Source: Glandiceps talaboti
Lineage: Eukaryota; Hemichordata; Enteropneusta; Spengelidae
NCBI RefSeq assembly: GCF_964340395.1
Contig: NC_135555.1
Location: forward strand, 22,305,225-22,369,224
Length of the DNA stretch: 64,000 bases
Direction of reading: 5' to 3'
In this document: positions 49,088 through 58,795 of the stretch, one piece after another
How positions within the stretch are numbered: position 1 is the stretch's first letter
Layout of the letters: the number at the start of each line of letters is the position of its first letter
The notes under the pieces: model-generated
Database searches by the model: none
Seen by the model: the letters and a program-made list of their open reading frames with translations, nothing else
Told to the model about the DNA's origin: nothing
Position numbers and translations under genes: made by a program

Positions 49088-49148
49088 CAAACATACAAAC
49101 TATATGTTTGTATGTTTGAGGTTATAGGGGCCCATGCCCTTATAACTT
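49088..49148. repeat. Two adjacent hairpins
   Basis: CAAACATACAAAC-TATAT-GTTTGTATGTTTG is a perfect 13-bp stem (49088-49118). It is followed by GTTATAGGGGC-CCAT-GCCCTTATAAC, an 11-bp stem with one mismatch. Confidence 0.75.
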
Positions 49149-49292
49149 AACACTATTTGCTGTCAAGCATAGTGTGTGTGGAGTTGCCACAACCCCTCCC
49201 CCACCCCACCCCTCCCCTGGTATATGGCATCTCAAAGAGGCTACATTGAGTTGCTTGGCAGCAATGACACCCCTAGCTTTGACTAGATAATA

Positions 49293-49349
49293 TAGAAATT
49301 AGACTGTTAGAATAATGTTAGTATACATTATTCTAACATCGAATTTCTA
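49293..49349. repeat. 57-bp composite palindrome
   Basis: Inner arms GTTAGAATAATGT (49306-49318) and ACATTATTCTAAC (49325-49337) pair perfectly. Outer arms TAGAAATT (49293-49300) and AATTTCTA (49342-49349) also pair, across short unpaired spacers. It may be a small MITE or an RNA hairpin. Confidence 0.7.
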
Positions 49350-49639
49350 GGGGACCTTATGCCAGAGATATGCCATATCATAACCTGTTTACAGCACTCA
49401 CAGCAATTTCCATTTTATCTTCAAGGATGGGAATTTAGCTAAAATGTAATGTAAGTTCCATAAACAGTCTATACATAAATTAACCAACTGAAAGTACTGT
49501 TGTCTGGCTGTTGTGGATGTCAATCAAGGCAATGGCTATTATATCTACAGCATAGTAAGTGTACATCAGCTACACCTGACGGCTAAGAGTGGTAAGTGCC
49601 ATCTATAAGTTACTCACTTTATGTTATTCATCTACATTT

Positions 49640-49915
49640 GATATGCAATGATGATGAATGTAAAATAACTTTTAATTTATACATGCTAACATAAGTGACA
49701 CATAAGGCAAGTAACGCATGTGTGAATATAAATGATGCACACATAAGACAAATGATGAAAATATGAAAATGAATTACACACGCATAAAGTAAATGGTTCA
49801 TCATAAAAATAAATGACACATTTAAGGTAACTGATGCATGTGTGGAAATAAATTACACATATAAGACAAATGACATGCCATGTAAAAAGTGATATACAAA
49901 GCAAGTGATATACGT
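49640..49915. repeat. Degenerate tandem repeat of about 35 bp
   Basis: AAATGACACAT, AAGGCAAGTAA and TGATGCATGTGTG-like words recur irregularly about seven times. The minus-strand frames here are low-complexity and not credible genes. Confidence 0.55.
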
Positions 49916-51420
49916 ATGAAAGAAAATATAACGCTTAAACACACAACTACGACTGCTTGCTGGAGAGTTTGATGTGCCCTCTACGACAGTTTTCCAAGTA
50001 ATACTGCATTATATAGTAGGAGGGTCGGACGTACAAACATTGAGTACTTTAGATGTCTGACTAAATGTTACAATAAGAATACTGTGTAGGCATTTTGTCA
50101 ACCGTTGCCAAATTTGAAAGAAAAAGTCATGGTAGGTAGGATGGAAGTGGTTGAGGGTTCATCGAGGGTTACAGACTTAGGCAGTATTTTGACAGAATCA
50201 GGTGAAATGAGTTAGGTTTCAATTGAGTCTAGTACTACCCCAGTGTCAGTAGCCGGCCCTCACTGGCTAGACTACTGCCACATTAGCTAGCCATTCCTCG
50301 CTGAAACATCTCGTGCCACTACTAAAATACCTCGAGCCACGATATATCTCATTTTCCAACTAATAAATCACACAAAACTCTTCAAGCGCATAACCACTCA
50401 AAAGAGTTTTGAGCGGTGGTGTCGTTACACATGTTGACCAGTATTATTGAGCATATGCATGACACCTGTTCACCCTGCATGCCTGTCCAAATGGCTGATG
50501 ATGGAGACTTTTTGAGTGGTTGTGTGTTGCATGAGAAATGAATAATTGGTGTGCATTTGTTATTTTAAGGGAGAATGGAAGAGGTTGAGGAACTCTGCGT
50601 AATTTATTTGTTGGGAAATGCGTCACAAGAAATAGCGCGGGTGGTGGCACTAGCTGTTCCACATGATTGCCTTTGAAGACTCGTACAGAAAATCAACTCT
50701 CTAATGCTCCCACTACCAATTACACAACCATCAGATGTGCTGACTTTTAATAAAATGCCATGAACATAATTCAACCCTATGTGTAAAGAATAGTTTCTGA
50801 TACATGATAGTGCTACTGTCTTGTGAAAATACCATATTGCTAATTACATGATTACTATCTTCTACAGTTTGGAAAGCATATCTTCCTGTAATAATGGCTT
50901 TAAAAGTCAAAAAGGTCAGAGCTTCTTGGGAGAGAACCTTACCCCCCTCATCCCATGATATGCGTACATATCCCAATCTCAAGCTTTTTTCCCTAGTTTA
51001 TAATGCCAAGATGCCATTAAGGTTTTCATTTGCTCATTACATGATGTGCTGTGTGATAAAGTATTACGATAGACTCTCTCACAGTCCTCGTAGCTTCACA
51101 TAAATATCTAAAACTTGGGTTGTTTTGTATGTACGATATCTACTGTATATAATAGTACTTGAATATGTCTGTACTGTGTGCCCTCGTCATATAGGGCTGA
51201 CCTTTTGTTAATGTGTTCACACGAACCCCTAGCCCCTCTCAGTTTGAGTATAAAAGCCCACATGGGTGTAGAGGATGCATCTATTACACTATTTAATTTA
51301 ATAGAACGTAAGAATGCGTACATATGGATTCTTTTCATAGACTTCTTTTGGTACATTCAATACTATAAAGCCATACAATCTATTAAAGTATTTGATTGAG
51401 TTAAATGTTAATAATAACTT
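49916..51420. other. No gene seen
   Basis: No frame longer than about 85 codons and none with recognisable motifs. An imperfect palindrome (ACCACTCAAAA...TTTTGAGCGGTGGT) lies near 50391-50420. Confidence 0.4.
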
Positions 51421-51424
51421 AGTT

Positions 51425-52135
51425 CTTTGGATCGGTGACTCTCGTAAGGATAGACCTCAGCGAGTTTGCGTTAATGGTTAAATGTCTGATGAAATTGTAC
51501 TGAACGTTGGAGTCAGACAGCTTGTTAGAAATGAATGTTACAAATACAAAAGAATTAGTTGTAGCTGGATGATGTCCAATATGTTGGTACTCCATGACAA
51601 TTCTCCTCGCGCCTAAAATCAGTTGTATCAGAGCTAACTAGCCTTAAGATTGGTGAGATTGATATCATTCCATCTTCTTCAGTTCGGAATCTAGTTGTGA
51701 TTCTAAATAGCGATGGCGCCATGTCTAATCAAATTGGTCAGATATGTAGAAATGGTTATCATGTTGCACATAATTGGAAAGATTTGTTGACTTTTGGACA
51801 AAGCAACCACAGAAAAATTAATCTACGCATTTGTAACATCCTGCCTCGATTACTGTAATAGTCTCTTGTACGGAATAACTAAAGTTCAAATTAACCGTCT
51901 ACAGACTCTTCAAAATGTGGCTGCACGTCTTGTCAACTGCCCATGCAAGTTTGATTACATCACTCCAGTACTTGTCAACTTGCACTGACTTCCAGTTGAA
52001 GTAAGGATCAAATTCAAAGTTCTGGTAACCACTTTTAAAATAATAGATCATGCTCAATTTCTGTATCTGATCGAACTAATTCGATTGTATGTTCCTACTA
52101 CAGATCTTAGATTAACCTTAGATTGATTTTCAGAT
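51425..52135 (+). pseudogene. Decayed CR1-like LINE reverse transcriptase fragment
   Basis: Translation in shifting frames gives DRPQRVCVNG (51450 region, stop after it), SSSVRNLVVILNSDGAMSNQ with QICRNGYH (51670-51770), and LDYCNSLLYGI, INRLQTLQNVAARLV and LPVEVRIKFKVL (51794-52030). These are the ordered C-terminal RT landmarks of CR1-type LINEs. Stops and frameshifts break it into at least four pieces and no 5' part is recognisable. It is an old, inactive, 5'-truncated copy. Confidence 0.8.
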
Positions 52136-52854
52136 TAATAATGATGACAGCACATAATGTACATTCTAACCACTCAGTTACTTTTCACGTTGTCGCTGTC
52201 TTTCTTGTTCAGGAAAAAAACAGTTTCAAAGTCAAAGTAAATGGCCGAAGTGTGTGGACATTGTGCTTGGGGTATCCCGAAAAGCGTCGAGTATCTTCAA
52301 ACAGAACTCTTGGAAAACGTTGTGGTCCGCTGTCAGAAGCAAATTTCGACCCCCCCCCCCTCAAGACGAAGCAGACGGAAACAAAAATGATAGTAGGGCT
52401 ATTGATTGCGATATTGTTGGTGGTATGATACCTTCAGGTGATCGAGTAAAAGAATCTCATGACTGTAAAAACAAAGTTTGTTGTCAAAGAACTTCACACA
52501 TATTTCTTTAACACTTTTATGTGAAATTATTCGTTTTCATCAAATGTTGGATAATACTAACCCGAGTTCCATGATGGTTACAATATTCCAATGAACTAAA
52601 TGTTCAGAAAGTCATCTTTGTCTTAGAATGTCGACATCATAATTTTTTCTCCTTCACTTTACAGATATACCCTTGTCCCTTACGACAGTTGGGAAATGGT
52701 TGATGTAATTTACAGTGGTAGTTTATATCTGTACATAAAGTTAAATATGACGTGAAAATTACGTCGATGAAACGCATCAAACTCATGAATTGAAACTTGG
52801 TGATATTCATAATGAATTGACCTGTGGATTCTTAAATCGGGTCGACAAAAAGGT
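52136..52854. other. No confident gene; exon-like stretch at 52213-52511
   Basis: A strong acceptor-like CTGTCTTTCTTGTTCAG at about 52196-52212 opens onto a stretch with overlapping frames of 85 and 101 codons broken by a 10-base C-run near 52350. I recognise no protein in it. Confidence 0.3.
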
Positions 52855-54505
52855 CACAACCAAAAACAGGCTGACCCCCCTATCACTTAATTCTAAAACA
52901 TGATGATCCCCCATATATAATATTTTATCATGACTCAGTGTGGTTTGCTTGACTGTCTTGCAAATACTTTATAAGATCCCAGGATAGCATTATCATAATT
53001 ATAATTATTGACTACACAGGGTAAATATATTCCAAAAGGAGTTTAGTAGCACCTTTGCAGTGAAAGGTAGGGGGAAAGCTTGAGAGGGGAATGTGTACAT
53101 CTCTTATGGGGGAGGGGTCCTAGGGGGTCTTCCCCTTGAAGCCCAGGAGGTTTTTAACTCTGAAAAGTCAATTTTTAGACTATCAAGACATTTTCAGAAA
53201 ATAATTTCCAAGCTTTACAAGACAGCACCAACATGTAAAAAGCAAGTACATAGGGTTGAAATATTTTTGAAAAATACTTTGATAGCACCTTGACAGTAAG
53301 AGGTAGGGGTAAGAGCTTGAGATGGGATATGTCCACCTCATGTGGGGGTGGGGTGTCCTAGGGGGTCTCCCTCAAGAAGCCGTGGAGGATTTTTACTCTT
53401 AAAGCCAATATTTAGGCTATTCAGACCCTTTCAAGCAATAACTTAATTCATGCTTTACAAGACAGCACCATCAAGTATCAGAAACTATTCTTTATAACTT
53501 ACATAGGGTTAAAATATGTTCTTAAACAGCTAAATGGCATCATTATAGTAACGGTCAGCACATCTAATGGTAGTATCGTTGGTAGGGGAGAGTTGAAGTT
53601 TAAGGCAATTTTAGACTATCTTGGCAAACATTCCACATCTTTACATGTAAAAGACAATGCCATCTCAAATTAGAATAGGGTGAAAGTATTTAGGGAAAGT
53701 TTAATACCATTATGACTGTAAAAAGGTTGTTGGTGCATCTGATTGTTGATTGAATGCATGAATGACCTCTGGGGTGGGGTTTTCCCCCTGGCATATCTGG
53801 AGTTTTTTGCTTCTATTTAGGCAATATTTAGATTATTCATAGCCTGTGAGGTAATATTTCCAAGCTTCGAAAAGCTAATGTAAATGTAAGTTTCACATAA
53901 AAATGGGCCCATGACATTGTTATAGGGCACCAATATTGCATGTATAGTAAAGTCATCGGTATGTTAGAGAACTTTAGGTGGTCATACCTCGTGTATAATA
54001 GAAACTGGAATCTGATGAGATGTGGTGATTTGTGGTGTCAATAACATGTAGTTTCCAAAATAGAAAGTGTATTAATCTCTTCTGACAAGTTCAGAACAAT
54101 TTAGATTATTAAACTTCTTTTATAAACTGTCTATGAAAATTACCATTACGAAACCTTCAAGTTCACTTTTGCCCCAAGTTACAATACAAGTGAAGCATTG
54201 ATTGTGGAACAGCCAAGCATTTACATGACATGTTCTGTAACTAGTGTGGTAGCTTGGTAATACATGTATATGTATAGGTATATATTGTTTGAACTAATAA
54301 GTAATATTAAAGAATTCATGTAAGAAACAGGGACAAGTTGAACAAATATTTACATGTACCACATTTCAGATAAGGCTATATGCCATTGTAGAAAAGGATT
54401 TTTTTCTTCCATCACATTCCAAAACACAATACCCCCCATCCACAATTTCCAAAACAGCATGACCCCCTACTGCTAATTTCAAAAACAGGGTGACCCCCTA
54501 CAAAT
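52855..54505. repeat. Region bracketed by ACAGG-TGACCCCCTA short repeats
   Basis: AAAAACAGGCTGACCCCCCT with AACATGATGATCCCCC (52861-52912) recurs in style near 54418-54500 as CCAAAACAGCATGACCCCCT, AAAAACAGGGTGACCCCCTA and similar units. Several short C-rich tandem units mark both ends of a stretch of diverged repeats. Confidence 0.5.
53028..53900. repeat. Diverged tandem repeat of about 230 bp, 3-4 copies
   Basis: The ordered words TAGCACCTTTGCAGTGAAAG, GGGGTCCTAGGGGGTCT, AAGCCCAGGAGGTTTTTA, TTTAGACTATC, CCAAGCTTTACAAGACAGCA and CATAGGGTTGAAATAT recur from about 53040, 53275, 53520 and 53690 with increasing divergence. This is an old tandem duplication without coding potential. Confidence 0.7.
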
Positions 54506-54544
54506 CCACCCCACCCCCCAGGCCAAAGAAACTGACTGGTCCCC

Positions 54545-54785
54545 TATAGCAACACAACCGCCGTTTATACTTCCTCAACTCCATTGCAGCGTATGCATGC
54601 AAACACATATGAATCAAACGATTCGAATTGCGACCTCTATCCTACAGGTCCCCATTTATACAACTGGGTTGACTCAGGCACAATCTAGAACTTACCCAAG
54701 GAGTTTAGCCATTCAGAAACAAACAGCAGCGATGAGGCTCAAACCTGTAACTTGTAGATTCAAAACCACTCGGCGACCCACATGA
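54545..54785. repeat. Possible degraded SINE-like repeat
   Basis: GGTCCCCATTTATACAACTG, GGTTGACTCAGGCACAAT and TTACCCAAGGAG resemble the conserved body of many invertebrate SINEs (cccatttatac / cctgggt / aggcaa / cccaagg). ATTCGAAT, a B-box-like word, is near 54622. Degenerate and uncertain. Confidence 0.35.
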
Positions 54786-55148
54786 CATTTTCCTGTCTTC
54801 AACTGGAAATGTGTCACGAATATCGTATCTACATGTGCGCCTAAATTTGATTAAATTTTGTACAATAACGGTTCATCATTATTCTCTCTTTAGGGATATC
54901 ACTTGTGACGAAAGTGACAAGTTTACTCATTTGTACGGAGTAGCCACCAACATATTTACAGTATCCATATTTATGACATACATTTCTGGTGAGAAAACAT
55001 TAGGTGATATAATCTATGACGAAAACTTACAATTGAGTTGGTGACCTGTGACCTTATGACATCATCAACATTTCATGAATATTGAATTTCATTTTCAAGA
55101 TATGTGAAATGACAAATATGTATTTCGTTTCTTTTTTTGGACAAACAG

Positions 55149-55226
55149 GTTGACTACACTGTCAGAGTTCGGTTGGCCATACCAATTTTGAAGTCCCTTC
55201 CCAGAGAAGCCAGGTCTTTTAAAACA
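55149..55226 (+). CDS. Isolated exon-like segment of 26 codons
   Basis: It is preceded by acceptor-like TTGGACAAACAG and followed by GTAAGTTG. The 78 nt read through one frame as VDYTVRVRLAIPILKSLPRE followed by six more residues. The shape fits a phase-0 exon, possibly of the same dead gene as the kinase fragment 400 bp downstream, but an upstream open block (about 54893-55030) does not join it in phase. No domain recognised. Confidence 0.2.
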
Positions 55227-55616
55227 GTAAGTTGAGTTATACAGAGCAGTCTGCACATTGTGTTCGCGTCTTCTTCACATAATTGTGTTCAACCTCTTTC
55301 AAATTCACATCTCATCAAAGAGGATGTTGTCACCAACAGTATCTTGTCTCTTGGCCTGAGCACAAAACAAAATTAAATGTTCACCTGACTATCCTATTTT
55401 TTGAACTCATGTTTATCGGAAACGAACTTGTGTGTTGTTTTTGCCCAATTCCGCAAACAATTAATTCGGGTTTTGTTTGTAAATTATTGGTAACATTGAG
55501 ACATTTGGTTTATAAAATATCCGAAAGCGACCTTTCTATTTAAAAATGACGCCTAAATCATGATTAGCAATTGCGTATCTGTAAGTTGAGAACTACTGTA
55601 TATATCAAATATTAAC

Positions 55617-56119
55617 AGAAAAAAAGTGGGAAATACAGAAGAAAGACACGGTACCGTTTGAAGATTTGGTTGAACAACATTTGTGTATTCACGATTTACA
55701 GGTTGATGGTGTCAAATTGACGCTATGTGATTTTGGATTTTCTGGTTGCATTGGATAAACCGATAATATTGGTAATGGAACAATGCAATACGTGGCGCCT
55801 GAAGCAGTCCTGATAATGTGTGAAACTTTACAGCCATCGCTTGACATATGGTCGATAGCAGCAACTATTATAGAAATGTTTATAGTAGACCTGCCATGGC
55901 CACAAATTAAAGATGGCGATGATATTGAAGTCATATTTGACCATTTTACTCAAGAAATATTTTAATGTACACCTCACTGGATTCAACCAAATTGATGGTT
56001 ATACCTTGGTCGAGATACTAGAGTCATGTTTATATACCCCTAACATGAGAGCAGGTCTGGGAGAATTAATTCAGAAGTTTGAAAAGTTAATTGTCGAGTA
56101 TGAGGATGAACAAGATTAA
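55617..56119 (+). pseudogene. Broken protein-kinase catalytic fragment
   Basis: The plus-strand translation shows CIHDL (catalytic-loop-like), VDGVKLTLCDFGFSGCIG (DFG motif), an in-frame TAA at 55756-55758, GTMQYVAPEAV (P+1 loop and APE motif) and SLDIWSIAATIIEM (helix F Asp and WS). A second stop comes at 55963. The next frame continues with LTGFNQIDGYTLVEILESCL and an acidic tail ending in EYEDEQD at 56119. The order matches subdomains VIb to XI of eukaryotic protein kinases. The premature stop, the frameshift at the ATATTTT run and the missing N-lobe point to a pseudogene, unless unusual splicing removes the breaks. HRD appears reduced to HD. Confidence 0.75.
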
Positions 56120-56279
56120 CAGAATTATTTGTGTTTAAATTTTGAGACTTTATTGTAGTTAAAGTAATAAAGATTAATTTGTAACGTTTTTATTGTAATT
56201 TTGATGGACTGTGTATCAATTCTTGTCATGTCAAGAAACTGGTTTAATACCATTGATGATGTTTCATAAAATCACCATC

Positions 56280-56365
56280 TGTGTGTGTGTGTGTGTGTGT
56301 GGATGAATGGATGGATGACTGCAAGATGGATGCATGGATGCATGGATAAACGCATGCATGCATTG
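56280..56365. repeat. GT dinucleotide and GGAT/GCAT microsatellite
   Basis: About eleven GT units followed by GGATGAATGGATGGATG and GGATGCATGGATGCATGG repeats. Confidence 0.9.
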
Positions 56366-56735
56366 ATTACGGACTAGCAGTTTTCCATAAGGACCAGCAG
56401 CATTATGCTACCTGTCGGTCTTTATGACCAGTAGTCATTTTCCTTTAATTTCACACACTGACTGGAAATGGAGCTTGATATGTAGACTTAGATAGAAGGA
56501 TAGCTGACTTAGGGATTCTCTTTTAACCTGAGATAGAATTTGACTACCTAGGCACATCATCTTGGGTTGATGCCACAACTTCTGCTTCATATATGATTCA
56601 CGCATTAATCTTGGTGCCAGTGAGAATAAGTCAACGTTCTTGTTCTATTTTGACTCTCGAGTAAGATATAAAATGCTATGACAGGTACTTAGAATTGAGT
56701 AGTAGAGGGGAAGTCAAATTGTGATTATAAATAGT

Positions 56736-57389
56736 AGTAGTAATAATAATAATACTTTTTTATTCACCAATATAATAAAAATTACTTAAAATTAAACTAG
56801 ATACATATACAGAATACATGGCAGAATGGATCAAGAAATAGCAAAGCTAGTCAAACTTGTATCCCCTTAGTGACTAACAAGCATACTCTTACTTTTAGGT
56901 GTATATATACAACATTACAGATTGCTATAAGAACTATCACAAATAAGAAACATTTAAAAAAAGACAAAGCACAACAAACAACAATGGAACAGTAAAATTG
57001 ATACACATACAATTTCCACTATCAATTTACGAAAAGTTGTACATGACATTACAGTTATACATATTCTGAGAATACATGTAACAGCTTTTTAACTGTCTTT
57101 TTAAAAAATTTATGCATGAACCAATAGACTGAATCTCAACAGGCAGATTATTCCAGGCTTTGACGCCAGAGTATGAAATGGAAGATTGACCAAATGTTGT
57201 ATGATTATATTCTAGAAAAAGTTTACGACTATGTCTTTGTCTTGTATCATAGGGATGATCTATAAGAGTAAAGTAATCTGTAATAGAGTGTGCAGACTTG
57301 TGATACATCAGATTATGTATAAAAGAGCTAACTTTAAATCTGTAAAGTTTGAAAATATTAAGGATTAGTGGAATAGGTATTTTCAACAT
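56736..57389 (-). mobile_element. 3' end of a 5'-truncated LINE, minus strand
   Basis: Contains the C-terminal coding end described in the next entry. Downstream on the minus strand it ends in GGTGAATAAAAAAGTATTAT followed by a TTA/CTA trinucleotide run (plus-strand TAGTAGTAGTAATAATAATA at 56736-56757), the microsatellite-type tail common in CR1/RTE-like LINEs. Confidence 0.75.
57027..57389 (-). CDS. LINE ORF2 C-terminal remnant, 120 codons
   Basis: The frame reads with the landmarks HPYDTRQRHS, TTFGQSSISYSGVKAWNNLP, VEIQSIGSCINFLKRQLKS and ends in TAA. This (Y-x-TR...GQxSI-YxG-xxWNxLP...FKxxLK) is the conserved tail after the RT domain in many animal LINEs. The RT itself is absent, as the copy is 5' truncated at about 57389 where another repeat begins. 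No internal stops, so it is fairly recent. Confidence 0.75.
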   Translation of the reverse strand: MLKIPIPLILNIFKLYRFKVSSFIHNLMYHKSAHSITDYFTLIDHPYDTRQRHSRKLFLEYNHTTFGQSSISYSGVKAWNNLPVEIQSIGSCINFLKRQLKSCYMYSQNMYNCNVMYNFS

Positions 57390-57910
57390 TTGCTATGGTG
57401 GCGCTCTACTTCCTGTCTGTGTGTATCTTGGGGGTATACATGGTATAGGTTACTTGTTGCTTTCCTCAATGTCTGAACAATATGAAAAATATCCCTGATT
57501 TACACTTCTATAGTCGATTTTCCGGTTCCAAGATGCATTGCACGAGAGGACGTCGCTTATGTTGTTAGATTTAGTCTTTATTACATTTGAAATAACATTT
57601 TCATCAGGAAATGATGGTAAGACATGTTGACCTCTTTAATTATGGGTGATTTTACAGAACAAAGACTGAATGCCATCGATGACAGAGTTGGATTTTACTG
57701 GAAAACCCATGGTATGGTCAGGTGACAATCATCCCCCTCATTAGCGCGTGCAAACCCCACCTGTGCATACAGAATACATGGCATTGTATAGAGAGACGCG
57801 CAATGAATCTTGGAACTGGTAACAGGGCCATTGGATGATAACCCCAATTTGAGTGAGGGCGCTGTATTTTCAATTTCCTGTTTGCAGTCTGGAATGGCCT
57901 ATTGAGATTG
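57389..57910 (+). repeat. Dispersed repeat, copy 1
   Basis: Its two ends match 59214-59465 in the same orientation: TTGGGGGTATACATGGTATA, CAATATGAAAAA-ATCCCTGA at the left, and GAGGGCGCTGTATT, ATTTCCTGTTTGCAGTCTGG, AATGGCCTATT at the right (57850-57905). The middle (about 57510-57830) is unrelated to the other copy, as if one copy carries an insertion. Confidence 0.65.
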
Positions 57911-58543
57911 CATGTACCACTGATGTTAGTGAGTAGTGTGCAAAAAATCAAAGAAGTTAAAAGTACTTCTGAGAATGTCGAACCACAGCATACAAAAAAT
58001 AAAACAAAAAAAGAAAACCGACATTTGTTATACAAATGAGTTTATTGAATATTTCAGTGACAAGAAACAGACAAATTTTGAAACATACACAGTATTATAT
58101 CATTCAACCTTTTCATAAATTTATTACATTGTCTTTAATATATGTCTAAAAAACAGCTAAACCACTAAAAACACACAATATTTTCTTCCATAGTGTCAGT
58201 TTCATGGTATGATATATTTCGGATGAATGAGTCAGCTGATAGGATATATAGCATGTGTTGTCTATTAATAACACATAGAGTAGTAGCACATTAAAATACA
58301 AACATTTGTTCTGGTTTAAAGCCACTGAAATTATGAAACAAACAAAATAAAAAGTCCTGTTCAATTTTTTCTTCTTATATATACATACAGTCTTCAAAAA
58401 ATATCCTGCACAATGGTCTTTGCATATCAATTTATGGACGATTTGATAATTTGTAAATGTGTGATTATATGGATGGACTTTTCGACAACCTGGTAATACA
58501 CATTTTTTGTGATAATTCAGAAAGTACTTTTTTCTTTTCTGGT
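57911..58543. other. 3' flank/UTR of the EF-hand gene
   Basis: AT-rich and without recognisable coding sequence. On the minus strand AATAAA occurs at 58120-58125, about 420 bases past the stop codon, and is a plausible polyadenylation signal. A 137-codon minus-strand frame here lies in the transcribed 3' region and has no recognised similarity. Confidence 0.4.
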
Positions 58544-58795
58544 TTATGGTTTTCTCCACTCAAACTTAGCTAACGGATAAATAGCATCACAGAAAGCGAT
58601 GTAATTAACGTCGTCTTTGTCGCCGATTTTAACATGGAACTGTTCATATAGAAGTTGGAATTCTCTTTCGCTGACTAAACTGTTGAGCTCCAGTTCACTG
58701 AGGACACGTCTGAATTGGGATCGAGAGACTGTACCGTTATGTACGCGGTCATAATCTTCAAACAGTGGGAACAACTGCATACTCCTTGTACGAAC
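58544..58795 (-). CDS. EF-hand gene terminal exon F
   Basis: Acceptor TATATTTGGTAG. Codes VRTRSMQLFPLFEDYDRVHN through DDVNYIAFCDAIYPLAKFEW and ends at TAA 58544-58546. It contains the last EF-hand-like pair; the FEDYDRVHNGTV loop keeps D, D and G ligand positions. The final exon is followed by an AT-rich 3' region. Confidence 0.85.
   Translation of the reverse strand, partial: VRTRSMQLFPLFEDYDRVHNGTVSRSQFRRVLSELELNSLVSEREFQLLYEQFHVKIGDKDDVNYIAFCDAIYPLAKFEWRKP

Noticed and set aside
49626-49904. Cys/Ile-rich membrane-like small ORFs
   Set aside because: They translate a degenerate tandem repeat and overlap each other in different frames.
58146-58559. 137-codon minus-strand ORF as a separate gene
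   Set aside because: It lies in the 3' region of the EF-hand gene, overlaps its stop codon out of frame, and is low-complexity Lys/Tyr/Ile-rich with no motif.
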